A stretch of DNA of 64,000 bases from Phyto melanocephala (GCA_941918925.1 OW799234.1:75226543-75290542), one strand, 5' to 3'. Positions 47,804 through 60,249 are shown, numbered from the stretch's first letter. A program made the numbers and translations. Notes: a model not told the origin generated them from the letters alone.

Positions 47804-48275
47804 ATAAGAGGGATATATTGGGCTGCAGTGAATTCTAGCACCCTTTACACAGTTTGTACTGTCATGTTATTACCATAACTGACTATTATAAGGTGCAATT
47901 GTGACCAGCACTTATTTACGAAATCGATAATTTTAACTTTAAATTGACATTTGATTTCCAAAAATTTTGTTTGCCTACATTAAAAACCAGACAAATTCAC
48001 GTTAAACAGCTCGTCTCTCAGCTCATAATAACCTGCATAACTGATTTTAAATATCAAAATTCTTAAAAGCATATCTAATAAATTTTTACGATCTAAGAGT
48101 TTGAGGTATACGTGCGGGCTTAAAAAACTGATTTCAACATTTAGACGTATTGGCGGACTTAGCTAAATGAATCATTCTCCCTGTAACAACTACGAATAAA
48201 TATTGTTAAAATAACAAACGGAATAGCAAATTTTATATATTTACCTTTACAATATCGTATGACGTGTATAATAAA
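47804..48275 (+). repeat. Decayed TATTCGGC-family copy
   Basis: A worn head (GATATATTGGGCTGCAGTGA, CACCCTTTACACAG) and a worn 3' body (GGGCTTAAAAAACTGATTTC, GACGTATTGGCGGACTTAGC, CAAACGGAATAGCAAA) keep the family order. No clean termini. Confidence 0.5.
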
Positions 48276-48402
48276 TAAATAACTAATGAAAAAAAATATT
48301 TTTTTTGTTGTTTTTAGATTAAAATAAAAAAAAAACTAATTGAACAGTTGTTTGATATTTTCATGAATTTAACGAAATATTTCAAGAATATATGCAATTA
48401 TA

Positions 48403-49302
48403 AAGGGTGGTTAAATTTAAAGGCCCGATGTTGATTTTGAAAAAAAACACAGATTATTTAGGAAATTATTGTCGTTTCTTTTTATTCAATTATGTATGGA
48501 ACAAAAAATCGGCCAAATTGCCGCCGAGGTCGCGGCGGTCCAAATTTTCGATGGCGCTGAGATATAATTGAGGTTCTATGCCGTTAATGTGGCGAATTAT
48601 CTCATCCATTAGCTCTTGAATTGTTGCCGGCTTATCGACGTACATCTTTTATTTTAAATAACCCTAAAAAAAGAAGTCCAACGGTGTCAAATCAAATAAT
48701 ATTGGCCAATTGCCATCGCCACCACATGTGATAACACTGCCATTGAATTTGTCTCTTGAAAAGCCATTGTTGCGTTAGCTGTGTGGCAAGTGGCACCGTC
48801 GTGTTAAAACCACATATCGTCCACATCCATATTTTGCAATTCGGGCCGAAAGTTACTGCCTGACCGGCCTCATTTTGGAAAAAATACTGCCCGATAATGA
48901 CGCTTGTCCATAAACACTCTTGGATTATCATTCGCCCAAATGCGGCAATTCTGCTTATTGACGCATCCACTGAGGTGAAAATGTGCCTCATCACTGAAGA
49001 TGATTTTCTTCGAAAATTGATCATTCACGATTGCCATATCTTGCCACCATTCTGGCCATTGACGATGTTTCGAATGGTCAAGAGGCTTTACTTCTTGAAT
49101 AAATTGCACCTTGTAAGCGTGTAAATGCAAGTCTTTATTTTCATAATAAGCCTGAATAACTTTAACGTGTTGCTCGATTGTGTAACTTTCCAAGGTTCAA
49201 GTTAATTTAATCTGAATAATAAATAATAAATATGTCAAATGAAATGCAGAAAAAAACTTGACGTTCACATTCAACATCGGCTCTTAAGATTTAACCACCC
49301 AT
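48403..49302 (-). mobile_element. Internally deleted DD41D mariner (GGTTAAAT subfamily)
   Basis: Left end AAGGGTGGTTAAATTTAAAG after TA (48401-48402). The right end GATTTAACCACCC has lost its last bases. The minus strand begins MESYTIEQHVKVIQAYYENK, lacks about 100 residues of the HTH region, resumes at LHAYKVQFIQEVKPLDHSKH and KKIIFSDEAHFHLSGCVNKQ, then continues in shifted frames with IGQYFFQNEAG and DMWF-HDGATCHTANAT. The C-terminus is decayed. Relatives are at 24998-25604 and 61189-61331. Confidence 0.8.
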
Positions 49303-49588
49303 TGTCTTATCTAAAAATCTTCTCTGGGGAGAGCAAAAGCTTAAAAAGTTTTTAGGATTTAGAATTGTAAAATCTTAAGCTGAGTTTGTTTAAAATGCTA
49401 ATTAAATTAAAATAGTTAATTTTTAAATTTTGGAGCGTCCAGCTACGCTAAAAGTTAAAACGAAATTTTATAATTCAGAAAGGTTTTTCCAATTCTGTAT
49501 AACCAAATATATTGTTTACTTATCTGTATATTTTCTATTTTCATATTTTATATTTATTTAAATTTAATTTTTTATTGTTATTTTTCAG

Positions 49589-49650
49589 GCATTGCCCACA
49601 TTCTGTCACACGGCCTCAATATGGTTAACAGTGGCTTTGGCGGTACAAAG
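49589..49650 (+). CDS. GPCR exon: start of TM3, SPR/SPRR-like
   Basis: This 62-bp internal exon lies between a strong acceptor (TTGTTATTTTTCAG) and donor (AAAG|GTATGT). It encodes ALPTFCHTASIWLTVALAVQ and the first two bases of the next codon (AG, giving R if followed by A or G). CHTASIWLT-ALAVQR is the TM3 signature of the FMRFamide/myosuppressin/sex-peptide receptor group. Joined in phase 0 to the exon at 17158-17288 it gives LYQLFNE-ALPTFC without a gap. The next exon, expected to start with the tyrosine after the arginine (R-Y replacing DRY), was not found before 64000. Confidence 0.87.
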
Positions 49651-50109
49651 GTATGTACTTAAAAATGTTGGGCAAAGGTTTAAGAAACATATTTATAAAT
49701 TAATATTTATTTGAACTTTTTATTCCTTAAGTTATTTTAAATCATTTATTCTGGCTTAAGGTTATTTTTCGCTTATTAAACTTCCAAAAACATTTTTTTA
49801 ATTAAATGAAATTGTAGTCATTTTAAGAATATTTAAATACTTTTACGATATTAGCCGAGTGAAATGCATTTTCTAAACCAGCTACGATTCAGTATAAAAA
49901 AATATCATTTGGTAAGAAATGAAATGGAGACAAATTTTTAAATGAATAATATACTTTACGAATTCTAATTTCATTACATTGTAACATAAATAGTAGTTGA
50001 AAAGTACATATGAGTATACCGACAAAGAGTGGTGATGACGAATTCATAGCATTCTACTAGGCTAAGCAAAATTATCAAAGTTATTTTTGTAATTTCTACA
50101 AGTTTTTTT
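49651..50109 (+). other. Start of the following GPCR intron
   Basis: AT-rich, no features. The intron probably extends beyond the window. Confidence 0.5.
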
Positions 50110-50640
50110 TTTCCACCCCATAAAGTATGTATGTATATATTTTCTGAAAGCTTATGACCAGGAGAGAGATTGTCCGTCTGTCCGTGTATTGGTTGAAATC
50201 AACTTATGAAGCAACAAAGTATCAATCTTTTGGAAATATTCGGCTATCACAAGGAAGGGCTTCATTAATCAAGTATAATATGCTAAAAGCGAACTAAAAA
50301 TCAACAATAACCGCCACTACAAAATAGCGTACAATAAATTTATGTATGAGTCAAATATGTTATTAAAATGTATCCACTTCAGCCCCTACAATATTGGTCT
50401 GAAATAAAAGGTCTTGACCAGTATAATAAATTATGAAAACGTATGAAAGATGGCGACGTAAACAAAATGGTGGATACATTTTTTTCTCAACCCAACCAAC
50501 AAGGGTATGAAATAAAACGGCTAGACAGCTAGAATATAGATAGCTTTGTAGAGATTTGAAATCAAAGATGTCGATGATCTAGAATACGATGAGGCGACTA
50601 AGTATACTATACAGAAATATTTTTAAAAAACTATACACCA
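50110..50640 (-). repeat. TATTCGGC-family long-subfamily copy, minus strand, decayed
   Basis: On the minus strand the 3' body (GGACAGACGGACAATCTCTC, TATATACATACATACTTTAT GGGG-type) and the CCATTTTGTTTACGTCGCC / GTCAAGACCTTTTATTTCAG blocks match copy c (5226-6383). Termini are not preserved. Confidence 0.55.
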
Positions 50641-50692
50641 TCTTTTTTTAAAATAAAGATTTCAATAAACTTTTAACTTATATAAATTTTAA

Positions 50693-51129
50693 TCTATATA
50701 TATAAAAAATTGTTGCAAGTGCGTTGTGACTTTATAACTCACGAACGGTCTAACCGAATTCGATGAAATTTTTATGGTTTGTTCCTATGATCGTGTAGAT
50801 AGTTTATAACGAAATCGGTCGACGCGTTCGTGGGTTATGACTTTTAAAGTCATCATATAAAAAAACAACAACAAATATGTATTCGACAAAACCTAAATAT
50901 CGCAAGAGAAATAGTAAGTAAATCAATAGTAGTTTGATGTTACAATAGGACTATTTTTGTTACAAATTTTAAACTTACTTATATACTAAAACTAAAATAT
51001 GCTTATCTGACTAACAAGGCAGGTAGCAATGCTTATGCGATTTTAGTCAATTATCACTGATTTAAATGAATTTTAATTAATTTTTTTCTTTTCTTTTTTG
51101 CACTACGAAGTGTGCAGGGGATTCGCTAG
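50693..51129 (+). mobile_element. Non-autonomous Helitron, 437 bp, second family
   Basis: Starts TCTATATATATAAAAAATTG after A and ends GGATTCGCTAG before T. A hairpin-forming GCACTACGAAGTGTGC precedes the terminus. It shares the 5' TCTATATATATAAAA with 769-1151 but little else. Non-coding. Confidence 0.75.
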
Positions 51130-52054
51130 TTCTATATAAAACTGATGGCAAGTTTTTATTTTAAAGAAATTTGTCAATATAAAAACTGGTGACTTTATTA
51201 ATACCATTCTGAGATAAATCTCAGATCGTATTTATTTTTTAATTTTTATTTTGTGTTCGAATACTTGGGTACCTTAAAGTACCATTTTGTCATTTTCTTT
51301 ACATGCAAATATAATGAATCAAACATTAATATTAATACCCTAGATCCGGCAGCCGCTCGAAGGCATAGCTCACTTGGGTCCTCCGAGGTTCCCTAGAAGA
51401 ATGCGCAAGTTATATTGAAATTCTCCACTTTCTCGCATCATTCTATTCTACATATTTTAAAAATCATAAGTTTCTTGTATTTAAAGCTACATGCTACATG
51501 ATACTACACAGGAACAAAAATGTACTCTCTTTTAAACTCTGCAAAATGGTATGATAGACTGATAAAAAGTAGGTTATTATAAAACTAACAAAATTTTTAT
51601 TCAAAAGTATGTAATTTTTCGTAAATAGTTAAACACAATAAATTTCTAAATTTTTAATACTATTGTTTCGTTATTTAGTGGGTTGTAAATCTTTCAAAAT
51701 TTTAGTTGAACGAAATAAGAATTTTTATTTATAATAACTAATAAATGTAGTAAATTTACATATTTTTTAATTTATTCAATATAATTTGTACGTTTACATT
51801 TTTTATTTATATTAAAGTATTGTTATTTAGGTTTAAATACATTGAAATTTTGTTGCTTTGACAAAGTTTAAGATATTATTTCAGCTAATTTTATTCTATA
51901 TAACAGATTCTATTTCTCTACATTTTGATAAAAATTAATTATTTGATTTTAAGAAAATTTGTGTGTTTAAATAAATTGTCTATAGATTAAAAAAGGCTGT
52001 TGATTTAAATACTTTCTTCTTTAAGCGTTTACTAATTTTTTTATGTTCTAAAAA
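51130..52054. other. Presumed intron, nothing firmly recognised
   Basis: A GC-richer island near 51345-51410 (CCGGCAGCCGCTCGAAGGC, GCTCACTTGGGTCC) shares a short motif with the retroposon tails at 16080 and 55961. Otherwise AT-rich. Confidence 0.35.
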
Positions 52055-52474
52055 GACGGGCCTACGTGCCACTCAGCATATGCAACAATTGAATTATTGC
52101 AAGAAAAGTTTGAAGATTCGATTATTTCAAGAAATTGTGATATTAAATGGCCTCTAAGAAGCTGTGATTTAACCCCATTAGACTACTTCTTGTGGGGTAA
52201 TTTGAAGGCTTTTTAAACAAACCAAACTCTTTTTAAGCTTTTCAAGTCAATATTGAACGTGCCGTTCATGACATACGACTTGATTTAGTGAAAAAAGTGC
52301 TCGAAAATTAAATTGGGTTCATCGCATTCGTTCCTGCAGAAGAAATTGTGGAGGCCATTTGAATAATGTTTTATTCCAAACTTAATTACATCGATTAAAA
52401 TTCTCACTTAATAAAAAACTTTTGAATTAAATTAACAATTAGTGTTTTTTTTAAGAAATCATATCACCTTTTAT
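52055..52474 (+). mobile_element. 3' fragment of a DD41D mariner, fourth subfamily
   Basis: Starting abruptly, the + strand reads DGPTCHSAYATIELLQEKFE, then ISRNCDIKWPLRSCDLTPLD and YFLWGNLKAF-stop. D-to-D spacing is again 41. C-terminal sequence continues with stops. A 3' end AAATCATATCACCTTTTATA resembles an inverted AAAAGGTGATATGA terminus. The 5' two thirds are missing. Confidence 0.75.
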
Positions 52475-54327
52475 ATTCAGAGAATTCGTCGTAAGTGACT
52501 AAGTATAGAAATCGTTTTATGTAAGACTTTGTTTATTAAAAATTGTAAATTTTTATTTAGCAAAAAATTGTATTTTGACTACTAAGTATTTTACTTTGCT
52601 CAAAATTTAACAACAAAAATTTTTTTGGGATTATAGTACACAACCTCTTGCAAACCTAGCGCACATAGAAAAGTGCCCTTCATTCCAGGAAGTATATATT
52701 TTTAAAATGTATCACAGAAGAATTTATTCTTCTTATAACTATTTCAAGTACAAAATGTGTTTCAAAAGAGCAAAGAAACAACAAAAAGAAACATAAAAAT
52801 GGATTTTCAATAAAACAAAAATAAAAAAATGGTCACCCATCTTGAACTTTGTACTTTGAGAAACTCATAAAACATCTTAAAACAAAATGGAAATAATGAA
52901 AAGGACATAAAGATAAAATTTTACAAATGGTGTCCACCATAATTCTTACCAGTAAATTGGGTGTTAAACAAAGTTTTATGTATCTTTTTTAATGAATTTT
53001 TCCTGTCAACAAATTCAGTCAAATAGTTAAAAAAATTTTTTTTTTATTTTAAATATGCCTTCAGTAATGTGACAAAGTGTTGCCAGTAAAACAAAAAGAA
53101 ATATTTTGATGACTGACAGCCTCAAGCTAGTAAAAATAGAACTGCATACGGAAAGAAGACTTAATTTTCATTTCTGAACTAACAAAATATTCTGTAAAAT
53201 AAGAATTTCTTAATTTGATTTTATTTCCGAAATTTATAGTTCAGATTCCATTTTCATTTTTAATCCAGTATTTTTTTTTTGTCTATAAAAGGCTAAAATA
53301 TGGATTAAAAAAACAGTCCGATATAATAACCAAAGTTTTTTTAGATAGTAAAAGTAAGCTAGTAAATATAGCCTGTTTTCTGTTTTGATACTATTAATTA
53401 TCTATTTATTCGTTTTATATAAACTGGCGTTGTAGTTTTTCGTTTCTGACTTCTGGCAGCACTGATATGTACAGTAAGTCAATGAGGCTGTTAAATAGAA
53501 TTGTTTATAAGTATTTTTTGATAAGATAAGGGTTTTTTTTCTATTTTACATAAAGTTTTCAAAAAAGTAAAAAAAAAACTTTAAAGATTTTCGCTAGATT
53601 TTATTTTTGTTAAACAAATTTCAGCATCTTTGTTTTAAAAGTAAATTTTTTAACACCGAAGGCGCTCAAATTTAAAAAAAAAATTAATAAATAAATTCTA
53701 GAAATACTTAATATTTAAAACACAAAAGATTTTTATTAGAAAAAAAAGAAATTGTAGCGACTTGACCTTGAGCCTGGTTGAAATATATACATTTACATAA
53801 TAAAAAAAGCCGGAAAGAACGTAATTCATTGTTATAAATATAATTTATTATTTTTTGTTTAAGTTTCATTTTTTTTTTTTGTTAAGTTTTCTGAAATTTA
53901 TCTGTTTTTTAATCAATGATATCAGTTATATTTTTGCTATGACTTAAGTTGGAACATCTATACAATCAATATTTTATGTACGTAGGTTGTGTTAAAATAT
54001 TTTAAGAGTAAAACTAACTTTCCTTTATGTGTCCGCATATTATGCGGTAAAACAATTTGTTTTTTCGAACCATGCCGAACAGTGTAGAGTTCTATGGGCT
54101 CAAAGTTCTTGCTAGTTTCAAATTTTAAAAACCTGTCCATATATATATTTCTCACGTCATTTTTACAAGATATTTAATACGAAAGTGCCTGTTTTCTATG
54201 TAATGTCCACATTGGTATCTACCCTGGTTCATTGCAATAGCAGATGAATTTTTTTTTGTCGCGAACATAAAAGTTATAAAGCTAGTGTAAATTTCAATAC
54301 AAATTTCGTTTCGTATTTTATACTATA
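52475..54327. other. Presumed intron, nothing recognised
   Basis: Long AT-rich stretch with homopolymer runs. No motif or repeat boundary noted. Confidence 0.4.
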
Positions 54328-54861
54328 TTAGCCAAGTCCGGCGCGCGTTGCTACGTCCCTTAATGAATAAAAATGCATTCTAAATTTTAATTGAATATCA
54401 AGTGCAAAAAGCTAAATATTACAATTTATTTTTTATGGGCGTGGCACTGCCCACTTTTCTAGTCACGAAATAGTTATAACAGCTCAATATGTGTGCAAAG
54501 TTTCAGAAAAATCGGACCAGTGAAAGTACTTCAAAATTTAGTGCAAGTAGCTAAAAACTATAACTTATTTTTTATGGGCGTGGCACTGCCAACTTTTCTA
54601 ATCACAGAACTGTATAATTATGAGGATTCCAGATGTGTGCAAAGTTTCAGAAAAATCGGTCTAGTGCAAGTAGCTAAAAATTATAACTTATTTTTGACGG
54701 GCGTAACCCCGCCCACTTTCTACCACCTATAAACACTCCCTGGAATGTGTACAACAACTTGCCAAAGTTTGAGTCCGGTTGGCTTTTCGGTTTCGGAGTC
54801 TATAGCTAACATACAAACACACACACACAGACAGAGTTTCACTTCTATATATGTATATAGA
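54328..54861 (-). mobile_element. Helitron related to 769-1151, with internal duplications
   Basis: On the minus strand the 3' end is ACGTAGCAACGCGCGCCGGA...GGCTAA followed by T, and the 5' end is near TCTATATACATATATAGAAG. The interior repeats a segment of about 130 bp (TTTTTATGGGCGTGGCACTG ... GTTTCAGAAAAATCGG) two to three times. The base before the 5' TC is T rather than A, so that end is less sure. Confidence 0.7.
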
Positions 54862-55960
54862 AATACGAGTACTTACAGAAATAAATGTCTAATAAAAAAC
54901 AACTTCTGTTTCCAATTATTGCAATGTAAAAAATGTATTAAAGAAATGCTTAAAATGAATTTTGGTAATCGATTATTTATATCATTCTCAATAAAAAGTA
55001 ATGATAAAATTACAAATAATTGAAAAAAAGCAAAAGCATATTCTTTGAAGGTTTTCATCCATAATAGCAGCTTTTTTTGTTTTTATGTAACTCAATTACA
55101 AAGAATTGTATTGAGAATTATAGGAAAAACAGAAACAGCAAACTCTATATGCCGTTTTATTGACTATTAATATCTCCATGAAATTGTGACAATAATGAAG
55201 GGGATTATGAAGTACATTAATCTATTATGATAGCATAACAACTGTAGTCATTAAGTTATAATTTATAATAACTTTTATGACTATTGCAAGATAAGTACTT
55301 TCTGAGGCTCTAACATTTTCGTAAATTCTACTATAAAAACCATGTAAATTTGAATAATGTAACCTAAATATGAATAACTTTAAGTGAATGTTGAATAGAA
55401 AAAGCAGAGGCGATAGCAATATAAAAGAAGAGCACGAGAAATTTCAAAAGAGTGTGGGGAAGTTTATAGTATAAAAAGAATGTGATGAAATCATTAGGAA
55501 AACGGAAATTAATTTGAGGAAACTTCTTATTTGTTGTAAAATTTGGTGATGCTGTAATATGAACCTACCTAAAATGGCCCCAAAACGCCAAATGGCCCAA
55601 TTTATTGTTCAGACTTAAGCTAAAATATGATGTAGAGAGAAGCAAAGTGCAGACATTCGGCCTTTGACCGGGTGCAGGAAATTTAAAATCTAATTATATC
55701 TGGGAACTACTTTCATTTTAAACCAAATAGAAAATATCGAATACAAGACCCAATAAAAATAATAATAGAATGCAATTTTAAATTCATCGTCCCCAATCAC
55801 GTTAGAAATGCCCTTCCAAAATGGCCTTAAGGGGGAAAAAAAGTTAACCGCAATTTGTAGAGTAGTGCTATACACTATATCTGTTATCTACATTTAATAT
55901 GGTTTTATAAATACCTTTTTAATATTTATGTTTATGACAAACATATGTATGGTTGGCATA
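54862..55960. other. Presumed intron, nothing recognised
   Basis: AT-rich, no coding motif. Confidence 0.4.
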
Positions 55961-56130
55961 AACCGGCTGTTATTGCGCAGCTCACTTGGGTCCATCGTGT
56001 TGATACCACTGTGATACCTGCAAGATTATTAGTATGGAGAAAGAATAGAAAGAAATATAGAGAGCCAAGAATAGCAGAGAAGAGTTTATTTGGTTCGTCA
56101 ACCGCATAGAGGGTTGACCTAACCTAACTA
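55961..56130 (+). mobile_element. Retroposon 3' segment with CCTAA tail
   Basis: Shares GCAGCTCACTTGGGTCC, ACTGTGATACCTG and AATAGAAAGAAATA with 16080-16260 and ends GGGTTGACCTAACCTAAC. The body differs from the family at 2973, 5349 and 40130, so at least two retroposon families here carry CCTAA tails. A target duplication was not found. Confidence 0.6.
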
Positions 56131-57945
56131 CTTTATAAAGGAAGAAATTGCAGCCGGACTTGGCGCTACCATATTCGACAGGCTATGTGTTCTGCAGTTA
56201 AAAAAAATATACTTCGAATGTTTTTCATTGCAAAACTGTTGTAGGCCATATGTAGCCTACTCATCCGCTGCATTAAGATAAGCTCTACAGAATTCATTAT
56301 AGGATAGTCCCATTCTGCTGGCATTATTGCCAAATCTTCAGTGACCAGTCATCGTAGACACAATGTCCTTCAGCCACTACCAATGAAATCCAAAAAGCTG
56401 CTTGTTAGGCTTATGATTTATTCTAGGCCATGAAGTCCTCGGAAATTTGCTATTGGAGAGCGGCATGTCTACATAGTTAACGATTTCTCCATCACTAAGT
56501 GTTGTGGCCCCTTAGCTAGGCCATCAGTTATGTAAGTTGGTGCTACTGCTGGTCTCTAGTACCCGCACCCCTTTAAGACTGATGCTCAAATGAATCGAGA
56601 TTTATTTCAAGGATGCCCAACATTTTTGAACAGACAGTGGTGTTGGCTGCACATCAATAAGGAATCAGATGTGTACTTGGTGATGGGTTAATATTCTATT
56701 TAGTATTCCTACATAACATCTTCTATTACCTTAGCCGTCATGTCGCCCTTTTAAATGCAGATATCTCAGCCTGTAGTATGCTACATTCATCTGGTAGTTT
56801 AAAATATATTCTGTATAAACACAACAGTCTACAATACTTCTCTACCTTTCCCTTTTAATCCTTCGATGTATACATCCAGGTTAGTTTTATCAGAGAAAAA
56901 TCTATCTACCACCCCTGTCTCTTTGATGACTAAAAGCAATCTTCTGCAGAAGAAAGATATTTGATTTGTAGTTGGGTTGAAATTTATGTTCTCAAAAAAA
57001 GCTGATATGGCCTCATACCCTATAGGGCCTTCTGTATACAGCATGAAGTGAGTCAAATATCACAGACAGTGTTGTCGCTATGTCATATATTGTGGAAGGT
57101 AGCCATCTCATATTATAATCAGTCTTATTTATACCCAAGTGCAAAAATATAGTTTTTTATTAGAGTTCCTAACTACCTTTTATTGCGAATCACCTTTTAA
57201 TCTAAATTGTGTTTGTGGATATGTTGAACTAGATTGTTGACAAAAATAAACAAAAGTAATGGATCAGGCATAAAAGTATTTGGAGTAGTGTGATTAAGGG
57301 CGTGGAAGAAAAAACAAAATTAAATAAAATTAAATTAAATAATTTTTGCAAATTTTTATTTATGACGTTTTTACGTTCACCTCTAAAACTGCGATATTCG
57401 AGTTAGTGACCATCGATATTGTTTACCTTTTGCAATATGTCTACACAATATATAAGAGTATATTCTGGCAAATGTCATCTATGTTAACCAAGAAGAATTT
57501 ACCAAATAGTTGATGTTGTATCCGTGCTTATCTTACAGCATGTAGTCGTAATAGTCTATATAAATTATTATAACACTTGTTATGTTGGCATTATCGATTA
57601 TTATGCTTCATAATCATCTTCATTTCTATTTGCACAATTTCTGAGAGATAACAACAGTCAATAGAAAGAACGTCATGTTCAGTTTTCGGATTCTTGTTTT
57701 GTTCTCTTTCACTTCGACCTCAAATGAATTATGATTTATTGTATAATTCTATAGAATTTTACTACGTACTTATGTGTGTATGTACATACATATATGTAAA
57801 TACGTACTTATGTTTATACATAAATAATGAATTACTAAAGTTTATCTCCCTTGATAAGTCATTTCCCATAATGGATATATATATGTTTTTGCCAATTTCA
57901 ATAACATAAATAGATTTTTTTTTATCAATTTAGTTAACAATAATA
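56131..57945. other. GC-richer block then AT-rich presumed intron
   Basis: 56150-57060 is clearly richer in GC than its surroundings and has a 75-codon minus frame (56829-57056) with no motif I know. It may be an old retroelement. 57060-57945 is ordinary AT-rich sequence. Confidence 0.3.
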
Positions 57946-57949
57946 TTAA

Positions 57950-59617
57950 CCTTTAACCTGTACTCAAACAATTAAACGCATGTGGTATTTGTGGGTCAAT
58001 TTTGCCCAATATAGAAGGTTCATATGAAATGATTTTTACAAATAAATTTAATTCATTTTGTACATTTGCTGGAATATTTTGTGCTATTTGAACGACTGGA
58101 AGAAAAAGAACAACGTCCCCTCTTCAAACTGCTTACCTTAGGATCGATTGCAAGGTCACTTTGAATGCCTCTGACATATTCTTTAGCATGAATGCTTTGT
58201 TGCAGATTCGTTCTTCGACATATTTCTTCATTTTTTATGCTCATACCCAAATCTTCAAAATAAATTCGTCGCTTGTACTTTTTATTTTGTCTCCATTCCA
58301 TATTAATATTTGAAAAAATTATCTATCTTTACCACTATGCATAGCTTGCTTTTGAGTTGAACGAAGCCCAAATATTTATGCCATATTTTCCTGGCCTCGA
58401 TGGTATATACTGTTTAAATGGGCAACGTCTTCGGTATGTTACTAGTTGTTCATCCACTGTGACACACTCATCAGAATTGAACATTTTCTGTAAATTGCCT
58501 TCACGTCGGTTCCGAAAATCCCTGATAGGAGCAAGTTTATCGCGAGCTCGTCTTTCGTTTGTATTGCACTTTTTATCAAATCGCATCACTCTTGATATGT
58601 TTTTAAATTTTCTCATTGTCGATTTAAATAGCGTCCGACTCTTCTGATCATCCCATATAGACTTTAAGTCCTCACAATGGGAACGATATACTACAGCTAG
58701 TAAAAAAAAGTCCAAAATATGTCTCAATGTTAGTAATGTCAATAGGAATCCAATTGTTTCCAAATATTTACTGACCTAAACGCAGTAATTGAAAAATCTA
58801 AATGCTAGATCGGATGAATCCCTTTATATTTACCATGTATATTAGACATATCAATAATTATTTTTATAATTTCATTTGGCATAAACAGAAGAAACGATGA
58901 TTTTATGCTGTCAACTCTAGAAATAGCAAAACTTGTAGGTCCAGGAGGAAGAACCATAACGATCTGCTTAGCATACTTCTAACTTCTTTGATTGTTAATA
59001 TTTCTGACCATATATATTTTCCATTTTTAGAAATGTATTTTTAAGATCCTTTCCAGATTGGCTTGGAATTTCATCGTTTTCTTCACTAGAGCCAGATGAT
59101 TTATTTGGATCATAAATGAAACCAACTTCTGAAATGTTATCTTCCTCATCCTCACTTGACGTACCATTAGGTGCTTCCTCTTCCAAATCAGACTCCATAG
59201 GTAAAGCTCTTATTATTTCTGTTTTAATTTTTTTTATAACCACTTATTTGCAGTCTATATATTTGTGCATTAAAAGCAAACACTTAAACTCGAATAAGAG
59301 AATTCAATTTAAAAAAACTCAAGAAACCAATGTATAAAATTATGTAAATTAAATGTTTTAAAAATCATATTCTTCTATTTTTGACACTTTGTATTGACTT
59401 TAAAGTGTTGGGTAATTGTGACCCATGTGTACAATATGCGTAACTTTTTTGGTACAGACATTACCAAAAAGCTTTCAAATTAAATCTTTTATATATATAC
59501 ACTATTGAATAAAAAAATAATTGTACATAAATTACAAATAAATTCATTATTTGTTTTAAAAACAATAAGCAATAAAAACTGTTTGGGCAATTTTGACCCA
59601 TGAATACAGGATAAGGG
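57950..59617 (-). mobile_element. piggyBac-family element, 1668 bp, TTAA flanks
   Basis: Flanked by TTAA at 57946-57949 and 59618-59621. Ends CCTTTAACCTGTACTCA (left) and, inverted, CCCTTATCCTGTATTCA (right). Subterminal GGGTCAATTTTGCCCAA occurs inverted at both sides, with a further direct copy (GGGTAATTGTGACCCATG) near 59410. It carries a disrupted transposase on the minus strand. Confidence 0.9.
58053..59243 (-). pseudogene. Disrupted piggyBac transposase
   Basis: The 5' part (59243-58995) is an acidic N-terminus (MESDLEEEAPNGTSSEDEED). 58994-58770 reads PPGPTSFAISRVDSIKSSFL through a stop. 58763-58335 has the conserved block RRARDKLAPIRDFRNRREGN, ECVTVDEQLVTYRRRCPFKQ and KYGINIWASFNSKASYA. 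The catalytic-core portion after this is deleted, and the frame resumes at 58301 with the C-terminal KRRIYFEDLGMSIKNEEICR and a decayed cysteine-rich tail. Stops, shifts and the internal deletion make it non-functional. Confidence 0.85.
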
Positions 59618-59621
59618 TTAA

Positions 59622-60249
59622 TAACATGATGACTACACTTGTGTTTTCTGTTAAATTAATGTTAAACTTATTTTCGGTATTTTAGATTTTCCTCTATTAA
59701 TTTAATTAACAAAGAAAAGGTATAATTATTTTTATTAGAATTAACATTTATCAGTGCTTTAGACTATTAATTCAAATTCAAAAAACAAAATAGACATTTT
59801 CAAATAGTATTTCAACATGTAAAATATAAAAAAAAAATAATTGATAAATTAAAACTTTAATTGCTCATACTATATATTATTCTTGAAATTTTAATTAAAT
59901 CATATGAAAGTATAATGAAAATTTATCACTAATAAACATTTGTTGAACTTTGGCAGTAAAGTCATATCAAAAACAAGATGTTCTTTTATATTATAAAACA
60001 TATTTAATTACTTCAATGACTTATTGTTTTATTATTTATTGTTATTTATTAATAGATATAAAATTTTGTTACAATAAATATTTTAACACTAACAAATTGT
60101 ATTTTAAATGTACAATATAATATTATTATGGACTCGGATTGACACTGTACGAGCAATCCATCAAATGATTGATTAATTAATGATACAATAAAAACATTAG
60201 TATTTTAAGAACTACATATATATCAAATTCATTTATAATTAAATTGCGA
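59622..60249. other. Presumed intron, nothing recognised
   Basis: AT-rich sequence only. Confidence 0.4.

Larger units (their letters stand above)
17289..49588 (+). other. 32.3-kb intron of the GPCR gene
   Basis: It runs from the GTAATT donor after 17288 to the TATTTTTCAG acceptor before 49589. Both flanking exons are phase 0 at this junction and encode adjacent parts of one receptor (TM2/loop 1, then TM3). The interval holds the mobile elements listed separately and no further exon that I can recognise. Confidence 0.8.
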
